Positions 45,498 through 52,969 of a stretch of 64,000 bases of DNA are shown here, one piece after another; within the stretch, counting starts at the first letter, position 1, and each line of letters opens with the position of its first letter. Made by a program: the position numbers and the translations under genes. This stretch comes from Nocardioides zeae (GTDB lineage: Bacteria > Actinomycetota > Actinomycetes > Propionibacteriales > Nocardioidaceae). Under the pieces are notes generated by a model. The model was not told where the DNA came from, ran no database searches, and was given only the letters and a program-made list of their open reading frames with translations. The stretch spans positions 646,492-710,491 of the forward strand of contig NZ_JAAGXA010000001.1 in assembly GCF_010686755.1 (NCBI RefSeq), in the 5' to 3' direction.

Positions 45498-46972
45498 GCG
45501 GCGACGGGCACCGCGTCGCGCCCGAGCGTCGGGCCCTGGGGTTCAGCGCCGCGAACACGGCGCTGTCCAAGCTCGCCGGCCTCGTGGTCGGGATCGTCCT
45601 GGCGCGGCTCCTCGGGCCGTCGGAGTTCGGCACCTTCGCCGTCGCCTTCGTCGCGCTCATGGCCGTGCTGAGCCTCAACGACCTGGGGGTCGGCCTGGCG
45701 ATCGTGCGGTGGCCCGACGACCCGCGCCGGCTCGCCCCCACGGTGGCGAGCGTGAGCGTCCTCAGCAGCGCCGTGCTGGCCGTCGGCCTGGCGCTCGCCG
45801 CCGGTCCCTTCGCGACGGCCATGGGGGCGCCGGGTGCGGCCCCCGCCGTGCGGTTGCTCGCCGCCTGCGTGCTCGTCAACGGCGTCGTCGCCACGGCGGC
45901 GGCCCTCCTGCAGCGCGACCTCCGCCAGGACCTCCGCCTCGTGGTCGACCAGGTCAACCTGTGGCTCGGCGCCGTCGTCTCCCTCGTGCTCGCCGCGGTC
46001 GGCGCGGGTGCCATGAGCCTCGCCGTCGGACGCGTGTCCGGCGCCGTCGTCTCCGGCGTGCTCCTCCTGGGCTTCTCGCCCCTGCCGCTGCGCTTCGGGT
46101 GGGACCGCGCCCTGCTGCGCCGCCTGCTGCGCTTCGGCCTGCCCCTCGCGGGCGCGAGCGCGGTGGTGTTCGGGATCGGCTTCGTCGACCAGGTGCTCGT
46201 CGGCCACCACCTCGGCCCGGCGTCCCTGGGCGCCTACGTGCTCGCCGTCAACCTCGCCGGGTGGCCGGTGCACCTGCTCTCCGGGCCGCTGCGGCAGGTC
46301 AGCCCGCCGCTCTTCGCGCGCCGCCGCGACGACCAGCCGGCCGTGCGCGCCGCCCTCGGCTCGGTGGCACGGGCCCTGCTCGCCCTGGCCGTGCCCTGCT
46401 GCGTGGCGCTCGCCGCTTCTGCCGAGCAGGTCGTGCACCTGCTGTACGGCGCGGAGTGGGCCGCCGCGGCGACACCCCTGCGCTGGTTGGCGCTGGGGGC
46501 GCTCGTGCGGATCGTCGCCGAGCTGCTCTACGACTACCTCGTCGTGGTGGGCCGCACCTCGTGGCTGCTCGCCGTGCAGCTGGCCTGGCTCGTCGCCCTC
46601 GTCCCGGCGGTCGCCGTCGGGCTCCGGCTCGGCGGTCTCGCCGGCGCGGCTGCGTCGTCGGCCCTCGTCGGGCTGGTGGTCGTCCTGCCCGCCTACGCCC
46701 TGGCGCTCCGCGCCGCCGGCACCCCCGTGCGCCCGCTGCTCGGTGCTGCGGCGCTCCCCGCCCTCGCAGCGCTCGGCGTCGTGGTCGCCGTCCGGCTGCC
46801 CGGCGTCGCCGGGGGACCGGACCTCGTCGTGCTCGCCGCCGCGGCCGTCGCGACGGCCCTCGCCTGGTCGCTGCTGCTCGTGCGCGGACACCTCCGGCTG
46901 CCCGACGACGTCCGCGCCCCCGCGGACGCGCCGCGGCGGGGCGGACCCGGCCGGGCGGAGGTCGCGCGGTGA
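45494..46972 (+). CDS. Oligosaccharide flippase (Wzx-like)
   Basis: A 492-residue membrane protein with about 12-14 helices, of the polysaccharide-export MATE-like family. LARLLGPSEFGTFAVAF at the N-terminus and VGHHLGPASLGAYVLAVNLAGWPVHLLSGPLRQV mid-protein are typical. It should move lipid-linked repeat units across the membrane. The C-terminus is Pro/Arg-rich. GTG start, 4-base overlap with neighbours. Confidence 0.9.
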   Translation: MSGDGHRVAPERRALGFSAANTALSKLAGLVVGIVLARLLGPSEFGTFAVAFVALMAVLSLNDLGVGLAIVRWPDDPRRLAPTVASVSVLSSAVLAVGLALAAGPFATAMGAPGAAPAVRLLAACVLVNGVVATAAALLQRDLRQDLRLVVDQVNLWLGAVVSLVLAAVGAGAMSLAVGRVSGAVVSGVLLLGFSPLPLRFGWDRALLRRLLRFGLPLAGASAVVFGIGFVDQVLVGHHLGPASLGAYVLAVNLAGWPVHLLSGPLRQVSPPLFARRRDDQPAVRAALGSVARALLALAVPCCVALAASAEQVVHLLYGAEWAAAATPLRWLALGALVRIVAELLYDYLVVVGRTSWLLAVQLAWLVALVPAVAVGLRLGGLAGAAASSALVGLVVVLPAYALALRAAGTPVRPLLGAAALPALAALGVVVAVRLPGVAGGPDLVVLAAAAVATALAWSLLLVRGHLRLPDDVRAPADAPRRGGPGRAEVAR

Positions 46973-48177
46973 GGATCCTGGTGCACCCGCACTCGATGGA
47001 GCTCGGCGGCAGCCAGCTGAACGCGCTCGACCTCGCCGGCGCGCTCCAGGGCCGCGGCCACGAGGTCGTCGTCTACAGCGAGCCGGGCGAGCTCGTCGGC
47101 GGCCTGGCCGACCGGGGGCTCGAGCACGTCGCCGCGCCCCGGGGTCGCTCCTGCCCCAGCGCGGGCCGCATCGCGCACCTGCGCCGCGTGCTCACCGAGC
47201 GGCGCATCGAGGTGGCGCACGGCTACGAGTGGCCTCCCGTGCTGGAGGACAGCGCCGCCGCGGCCGGCCTGCCGACGCGGGTCGTCGGCACCGTCCTGTC
47301 CATGGCGGTCGCCCCGTTCCTGCCGGAGCGCGTGCCGCTCGTCGTCGGCACGGAGCGCATCCGCTCGTCCTGCGTCGACGCGCGCTCGGGCCCGGTGGTC
47401 GTGGTCGAGCCGCCCGTCGACGTCGCCGGCGACCGTCCCTCACGCCTGCCCGGACGCCGGGAACGCCACGTCGAGGCGGTCGTCGTGTGCCGGCTCGTGC
47501 CCGAGCTGAAGCTCGAGGGTCTCCTCACCGCCGTCGACGCCGTGGGTGACCTGCCCGACGACCTCGGGCCCCGCGGCGCGCCCGTGCGCCTCACCATCGC
47601 CGGCGACGGGCCGGCGCGCGCGGTCGTCGCCGCGCGGGCCGCCGCGGTCAACGAGCGCCACGGTCGGGAGGTGGTGCGGCTCCTCGGTGCCGTCGCGGAC
47701 CCCCGACCCCTGTACGACGCCGCGGACATCGCCCTCGGCATGGGCGGCTCCGCGTTGCGGTCGCTGGCGTTCGCCCGGCCGCTCGTGGTGCAGGGCGAGC
47801 ACGGGTTCTTCGAGCTGCTGGAGCCGCGGACGCTGCCCTACTTCCTCGACCGGGGCTTCTACGGCGTCGGCGACCGTGACCCGCAGGAGGCCCGCGAGCA
47901 TCTCGCGGGCCTGCTCGCTGACCTGGCCGGCGACCCGGTCCGACGGGCGTGGCTCGGCAGCTGGGGGCGGGACCTCGCCGTACGCCGCTTCAGCCTGGAG
48001 CGTGCCGCCGCCCTGCTCGAGGACGTCTACGCCGCGGCGCTCGAGGCGCCGGCCGCCCACGGCGTGGGCGCGCCGGCCCGCACGGTGGCCCGCCTCGCCG
48101 GGTTCAAGGTGCGGGAGCACCGGGCGCGGCTCGCGGGCCGGCGGGCCCGCGACGACTTCAACGCCCGGCCGGTGTGA
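46969..48177 (+). CDS. Glycosyltransferase family 4-type protein
   Basis: A 402-residue GT-B fold protein starting with VRILVHPHSMELGGSQLNALDLAGAL and with the nucleotide-sugar half containing VVVCRLVPELKLEGLL, LTIAGDGPA and a GMGGSALRSLAFARPLVVQGEHGFFELLEP region in place of the usual GTPVVAS...E motif. It adds a sugar to the growing unit. It ends the rightward operon and its end overlaps the opposite gene by 20 bases. Confidence 0.88.
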   Translation: MRILVHPHSMELGGSQLNALDLAGALQGRGHEVVVYSEPGELVGGLADRGLEHVAAPRGRSCPSAGRIAHLRRVLTERRIEVAHGYEWPPVLEDSAAAAGLPTRVVGTVLSMAVAPFLPERVPLVVGTERIRSSCVDARSGPVVVVEPPVDVAGDRPSRLPGRRERHVEAVVVCRLVPELKLEGLLTAVDAVGDLPDDLGPRGAPVRLTIAGDGPARAVVAARAAAVNERHGREVVRLLGAVADPRPLYDAADIALGMGGSALRSLAFARPLVVQGEHGFFELLEPRTLPYFLDRGFYGVGDRDPQEAREHLAGLLADLAGDPVRRAWLGSWGRDLAVRRFSLERAAALLEDVYAAALEAPAAHGVGAPARTVARLAGFKVREHRARLAGRRARDDFNARPV

Positions 48178-49294
48178 GGGACCCGGTTCCCGCCACGGCC
48201 CCGATCCGTGCGAGGAGCGTGTCGGCCCGCACGCTCCAGTCGTGCTGCCGGGCGAAGGCCTGGCAGGCACGGCTCGCCGCCGGGTCGGACGGCGCCGCCA
48301 GCGCCTGGTCCACGGCATCGGCGAAGGTCGTCGGCGTGGCCGCGGTCGCGACGTACCGGCACCCGAGGTCCGCGACCGCGGGGAGCGGGGTGGCGACGAC
48401 CGGGCGGCCGGCGGCGAGGTACTCGAGCGTCTTGAGCGGGTGGCTGGCCCGGTTGAAGGCCGTGTCGGCGTAGGGCGTGAGCCCGACCGTGGTGCCGGCG
48501 AGCAGGTCCGGCAGCTCGGCGGGGCGCCGCCGTCCCGTCCAGGTCACCGAGGGACGGCCGACGAGGTCGACGAACCGCCGGAGGTCGAGCGACGGGGCGG
48601 CGGGACCGACGAGGAGGAGACGACGGCCGCGGACGGCGACCGCCTCCAGCAGCCCGAGGTCGAGACGCGCCGACAGCTGGCCGACGACGACCGCGACCGG
48701 CTCTGCGGCGGGGTCGGGGGGCGGGACCGCGGCGAAGGCCTGCGCGTCGCACCCGTTCGGCAGCAGCGCCGTCGGCACGTCCGTGGGCCAGCGGTCGCGG
48801 ATCGCCGGGGTGATCGCCAGGGCGAGGTCCGCCGCGGCCAGGCTGCGCTCCTCGGCGTGCCGCAGCGCTGCCGCCGAGAGTCCCCACAGCGCGGCGCCGG
48901 CCGCGAAGTCGTCCGTGGCGTAGTAGACCCGGCAGGACGTCGGCACGGCCCGCAGGTGGGGCTCGGGGCGCGCGCTGACGACGGCGCGGGGCACGCGACC
49001 GTCCCGCTCCAGCAGCCGCCGCACGCTCGCGGCGCTCGCGGCGCGCGCGAGCACGCGGCCCCCCGGCCGGGACGGGAACGGCGCCGAGGCCACCGGCACC
49101 CGCAGCACCCCGGGCGCGACCGGAGCGATCCGCGCGCGACCCCCGGGGCCGGAGGGACGGCGCACCACCGACACCGGGGGATCGACCCACCAGACGTCGA
49201 GGTGCTCGGCCAGCCGACGCACGAGCTGGTGGTCCGTGCCGGGCACGTCGTCCCACCGCACGCCGGCGCCCCAGACGAGGAGGTCGCGGCTCAT
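48158..49294 (-). CDS. Glycosyltransferase (GT-B, GT1/GT4 type)
   Basis: A 378-residue protein with LLVWGAGVRWDDVPGTDHQLVRRLAE at the start, a middle segment YYATDDFAAGAALWGL that marks a common exopolysaccharide glycosyltransferase subgroup, and the C-terminal KTLEYLAAGRPVVATPL (KxxEYxAxGxPVV) donor motif. ATG start overlaps the preceding ligase-like gene stop by 4 bases. Confidence 0.88.
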   Translation of the reverse strand: MSRDLLVWGAGVRWDDVPGTDHQLVRRLAEHLDVWWVDPPVSVVRRPSGPGGRARIAPVAPGVLRVPVASAPFPSRPGGRVLARAASAASVRRLLERDGRVPRAVVSARPEPHLRAVPTSCRVYYATDDFAAGAALWGLSAAALRHAEERSLAAADLALAITPAIRDRWPTDVPTALLPNGCDAQAFAAVPPPDPAAEPVAVVVGQLSARLDLGLLEAVAVRGRRLLLVGPAAPSLDLRRFVDLVGRPSVTWTGRRRPAELPDLLAGTTVGLTPYADTAFNRASHPLKTLEYLAAGRPVVATPLPAVADLGCRYVATAATPTTFADAVDQALAAPSDPAASRACQAFARQHDWSVRADTLLARIGAVAGTGSLTPAGR

Positions 49295-50634
49295 CGCCGC
49301 GCCACCCCCTGGGCGGCCGCGGTCCCGCAGACGAGCGCGAGCGCTCCCGCCGCCATGGGGAAGGCCATCACGTCGAGTACGGCGGCCAGCGCCGCGCCCA
49401 CGACGACCGCAGCGAGCGCGGCCTGCCGGAGCTGCCGGTCGAGCTGCCGGTCGAGCTGCCGGTCCGGCTCGGTGCTCGCCCCCGTACGCCGCGGTGAGCG
49501 CCCGCCGCGGGTCAGCGCCGCGCAGGTGACGAGCAGGGCGACGAACGCCGCGAGGCCCACGAGCCCGGTCTCGACGGTGAGGAGGAGGTACTGGTTGTCC
49601 AGGATCCGGTAGGACGGGAGGAAGGTGCCCACCCCCCGCCCCACCAGCGGCGAGGCGTCGACGAAGTGGGCCGCGACGTCGTAGCTGCCCGTGCGCGACT
49701 GCGTGCTGGGGTCGTCGCTCGTGGAGATGAAGAGGTAGCGGATGGTGCCGGCCATGCCGGGCACGGCGACGTACAGCAGCACGGCACCCACGGGCGCGAG
49801 CAGCAGCATGGTGCGGCGCACGTGGCCCGGCCACGCCACCGCCAGGACGGCGCCCCCCACGACGATCCCGACGACGCCCGAGCGCGACACCGAGGTGAGC
49901 AGGGCGGCGACGAGCAGCACGGCCGGCAGCGCGCGCCGGACGCGACCGCGGGAGATGTCGAAGCAGGCCAGCGTGATCGCGGCGGGCAGGACGAGGGCGA
50001 GGGTGTAGGAGTACTCGAGCGACGACATCGCCGTGCCGGCCGCGCGCACGAAGCCGCCCCGCTCGCCGACCGCGCTGAACTGCTGCGCGGACGCGAGGCC
50101 CGGGAACGTGATCCGGTCGACCAACGTCCGGCCCGTCACGAACTGCACCAGGCCCAGCAGGGCGAGGCCGGCCCCGAGCAGCACGATGCGACGCTGCAGC
50201 ACGAGCAGGCGCTCCGGCCGGGGCGCGTGCTCCGCGGCCAGCAGCAGCACGCCGCAGAAGGCGGCCGTGCGCAGGACGCCGAGGTCGGCCGCGCTCGACT
50301 CGAGCGGCGGCGTCGGTCGCAGCATGGCCGCGGTCCAGGAGGCCAGCACCGCCGCAGCGAGGGCGAGCACCGCCAGCCGGACCGGGAGGGTGCGCCGGTC
50401 GAGCCGCCCGGTCGCCGCCCGCGCGGCCCACACCGCCAGGCAGGCGAGCCCGGCGAGCGCCGACGGCGCGCCGGCACCCCCGAGCGCGGACACGCGGAGG
50501 TCGCTGGGCACGGCGACGAGAAGCACCGCGACCAGGGTCAGGAGCGCGAGGGCGTCGCGGTCGCCCGCGAGGATCCGCGCACCGCCGTCCGCGACGGACG
50601 GCCCCGCCGTCTCAGGCTGCGGTGGCAGGCGCAT
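49291..50634 (-). CDS. O-antigen ligase/polymerase-like membrane protein
   Basis: A 447-residue protein with about 11-12 helices and the extracytoplasmic region GRGVGTFLPSYRILDNQYLLLTVETGLVGLAAF typical of Wzy_C/O-antigen ligase proteins. It probably polymerises or ligates the polysaccharide. A 12-base tandem repeat encodes DRQL repeats in the last cytoplasmic loop. The ATG at 50634 lies 23 bases inside the end of the preceding Wzz-like gene. Confidence 0.87.
   Translation of the reverse strand: MRLPPQPETAGPSVADGGARILAGDRDALALLTLVAVLLVAVPSDLRVSALGGAGAPSALAGLACLAVWAARAATGRLDRRTLPVRLAVLALAAAVLASWTAAMLRPTPPLESSAADLGVLRTAAFCGVLLLAAEHAPRPERLLVLQRRIVLLGAGLALLGLVQFVTGRTLVDRITFPGLASAQQFSAVGERGGFVRAAGTAMSSLEYSYTLALVLPAAITLACFDISRGRVRRALPAVLLVAALLTSVSRSGVVGIVVGGAVLAVAWPGHVRRTMLLLAPVGAVLLYVAVPGMAGTIRYLFISTSDDPSTQSRTGSYDVAAHFVDASPLVGRGVGTFLPSYRILDNQYLLLTVETGLVGLAAFVALLVTCAALTRGGRSPRRTGASTEPDRQLDRQLDRQLRQAALAAVVVGAALAAVLDVMAFPMAAGALALVCGTAAAQGVARR
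49429..49464 (-). repeat. 12-bp tandem repeat, three copies, inside the ligase-like gene
   Basis: GAGCTGCCGGTC occurs three times in a row on the plus strand, in frame with the leftward gene, where it encodes repeated DRQL. Such repeats can gain or lose whole units without breaking the frame. Confidence 0.9.
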
Positions 50635-51328
50635 CGTCGTCGGCCGGTTCGTCGTCGGCGGGCGCCGCGGGGGAGCCGCCGCCCGGTTGCGGTGGGGCGC
50701 CCGGCAGGTCGGCCCGGGCACGGCGCCGCTCCGCCCACCGACCCAGCAGACGGTCGACAGCGCAGGTCACCAGCACCGCCGCGCCCACCCCGAGGACCCC
50801 GACGGCGAGCATCGCCCGCGTCCGACCGGTGGTGTCCGGAGGCTCGAGGTCCACGCCGGTGAGGGCGGTCGAGGTGATCGTGTAGCGATCGGGCACGGCC
50901 AGGGACTGCTGGAGGTCGGCCAGCTCCTCCGGCACCAGCGCGAGGACGTCCTGCACCGCCGACGTGGCCTCGGCCGGGTCGGCTCCCGTCGCCGTGACGA
51001 GGAGGATCGGGCCGGTGGTGGTGCCGTCGCGCGCGACGAGGATCGTCACCCCGGGGTGGCGCTCCTGCACGGGCTCGGCGACGTCGTCGCCGTTGAGGCG
51101 GGCGATGAGCACGTCGGTGGCCTGCCCGAGTCCGCTGAGGTAGAGGTAGGGGTTCGCGGCTCCGTCGAGGTCCGCGGTGGGCGGCAGCAGCAGCACGCTC
51201 GTGCGCGCGGTCGTCGTGGCCGGCGCGGCACCCGCGGCGGCGACCGTGACGGTCAGGGCGATGGTGAGGGCCGCGGCCGCGACGTACCAGCGGCGCAGCA
51301 GCGCACGGAGGAGGGCGTGGAGGTCCAC
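50612..51328 (-). CDS. Wzz-like chain-length determinant/polysaccharide co-polymerase
   Basis: A 238-residue protein with one helix near the N-terminus (RRWYVAAAALTIALTVTVAAAGAA), an extracytoplasmic domain and a second helix (AMLAVGVLGVGAAVLVTCAV), ending in a Pro/Asp-rich tail. There is no Walker kinase, so it is a co-polymerase without a fused tyrosine kinase. The GTG start is placed next to the previous gene's stop. Confidence 0.78.
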   Translation of the reverse strand: MDLHALLRALLRRWYVAAAALTIALTVTVAAAGAAPATTTARTSVLLLPPTADLDGAANPYLYLSGLGQATDVLIARLNGDDVAEPVQERHPGVTILVARDGTTTGPILLVTATGADPAEATSAVQDVLALVPEELADLQQSLAVPDRYTITSTALTGVDLEPPDTTGRTRAMLAVGVLGVGAAVLVTCAVDRLLGRWAERRRARADLPGAPPQPGGGSPAAPADDEPADDDAPATAA

Positions 51329-51329
51329 G

Positions 51330-52235
51330 TCATCGCCCCCGACCCAGGTCGGCCCGGGCCGCTGCGCGGGCTCGGGTGCCCCGACGGTGCCGGGCGAGCA
51401 CCGCGGAGACACGCTCGACGCCCGCCGTTCCCGTCGTGGCCAGGAGGGCGTCGCGCACGGAGCTGCGGACCCGGGCCCGCAGCTCCCGGAGGGGGTGGGC
51501 GACGAGGCGGTCGGCGACCACCGCACCCCGACCGGGCGGCGCGAGGTCGGCGAGCGCGGGCAGCACCGCGGCGTACCGCGCCGGGGCGACGAGGCGGCCG
51601 CGCACCCGGTTGCTCACGTTGCGGCCGTGCACGACCTGCACCCAGCCCGGGTCGCCGCCGAGCACGGTGGCCGGCATCTGGCGCTGCAGGCGGTTGTGCC
51701 AGTCGGCCCAGCAGGTCACGGCGCCCTCCCAGGGCTCGTGCACCGAGCAGAACGCGTTGCGACGGTCGCTGCGCAGGTGCACGCGGGGCGTCGCCAGCAC
51801 GATGCCGTGCCGGAGGTAGAGCGCGGTGCGCGGTGCGGGGCACGCCCGCGCGGCCGCCTGCAGCCGGGCGGCGGCGTCCACGGCCAGACCGTCGTCGTTG
51901 TCGAGGTTGGTCGTGAGCAGCGTGGCGTGGCGGCGGTCGACGTGGGCGGCGAGGTCGGCGGCGAGGTCGGCCGCGGAGACGGTGCTACGGAAGACGGGGA
52001 CGAGCCCCGATCGCTGCACCCAGGCTCCGATGCGCGCCCGGAGCCAGTCAGGGCTCTCCGGGTCGAGGTAGACGATCCAGGTCACCGCCGCCCCGCGCTG
52101 GGCGCGCACGGACGGCAGGCAGTACCGCTCGAACATCTGCACCCGGTCGAGCAGCCAGCCCTCGCGTGCGCGGACCAGCCCCTCGGCGCCGCCCGTCGGG
52201 AGGTTGAAGCGGGTCAGCAGGACGTGGTCGGGCAC
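51330..52235 (-). CDS. Putative rhamnosyltransferase-family glycosyltransferase
   Basis: A 301-residue protein with HVLLTRFNLPTGG at the start, FERYCLPSVRAQRG and TTNLDNDDGLAVDAAARLQ, the pattern of the Rhamno_transf family (GT with a D-x-D-like DNDD metal motif). The GTG at 52235 is supported by AGGAGG seven bases upstream. The sugar donated is not known. Confidence 0.78.
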   Translation of the reverse strand: MPDHVLLTRFNLPTGGAEGLVRAREGWLLDRVQMFERYCLPSVRAQRGAAVTWIVYLDPESPDWLRARIGAWVQRSGLVPVFRSTVSAADLAADLAAHVDRRHATLLTTNLDNDDGLAVDAAARLQAAARACPAPRTALYLRHGIVLATPRVHLRSDRRNAFCSVHEPWEGAVTCWADWHNRLQRQMPATVLGGDPGWVQVVHGRNVSNRVRGRLVAPARYAAVLPALADLAPPGRGAVVADRLVAHPLRELRARVRSSVRDALLATTGTAGVERVSAVLARHRRGTRARAAARADLGRGR

Positions 52236-52318
52236 GACGGCACCTCCTGGGGCGCTCGGGGACCTACGATGACGGCGCGCGCGCCCACCGGGCGGTCGGC
52301 GCGGGAGGAGGACGGGCG

Positions 52319-52969
52319 ATGGCACGTGCCGGGCTCGCGCGCCTGACGGGCCGACTCACGCCCACGGCGCTGGTCGCGCTCGCGCTGGTGCTCGTCGGCA
52401 CCGCGGTCGCCGCGTTCGTGGTGCGCCCGGAGCCGGTGTACTGGGCGCGCGCCGACGTGGTGTTCCTGCCGCCCGAGGGCGCCGGGAACGCGCTCGAGGG
52501 GGAGGACGACGCGCTGGTGCCCTTCGCGGCCGCCGTGGAGCGCGCGGTGGTGGGCGGTCCCCAGGAGCTCGTGCTGGCCTCCGACGGGACGCCGTTGTAC
52601 GGCGAGGGCGTCCGCGCCGCGGCCACCGTGCGGCTCGCGCGCACGGGGGGTCAGTGGCAGGCCTCCTTCGACCAGCCGCTCATCACGGTGCAGGTCGTCA
52701 TGCCCACCCGCGACGGCGCCGCCGGACGGCTGGAGGACGTGCTGGCCCGGGTGGAGGCGGCGGCCGTCGACCAGCAGGACGGGGTGGGGGCCTCCGAGCG
52801 CGTGCGCACGGAGCGTTCGCCCGCCCATCCTCAGATCACCCGGGTCGTCGGCAGCGCGACGCGGTCGGTGCTCGGCGTGCTCGGCGTGGGGGCGCTGCTC
52901 GCGGCGCTCGTCGTCGTCGCCGACCGCCGGGGCGGGCGCGGCCGGTCGGGGTCCGGCGGTCCCGCCTGA
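52319..52969 (+). CDS. Small Wzz-like membrane protein
   Basis: A 216-residue protein with an N-terminal helix (LVALALVLVGTAVAAFVV), an extracytoplasmic region with YWARADVVFLPP (a Wzz-like start) and a C-terminal helix (VLGVLGVGALLAALVVVAD) before a Gly/Arg tail. It is a second polysaccharide co-polymerase-like protein, on the opposite strand to its neighbours, and its last 139 bases overlap the end of the large glycosyltransferase gene. Confidence 0.75.
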   Translation: MARAGLARLTGRLTPTALVALALVLVGTAVAAFVVRPEPVYWARADVVFLPPEGAGNALEGEDDALVPFAAAVERAVVGGPQELVLASDGTPLYGEGVRAAATVRLARTGGQWQASFDQPLITVQVVMPTRDGAAGRLEDVLARVEAAAVDQQDGVGASERVRTERSPAHPQITRVVGSATRSVLGVLGVGALLAALVVVADRRGGRGRSGSGGPA

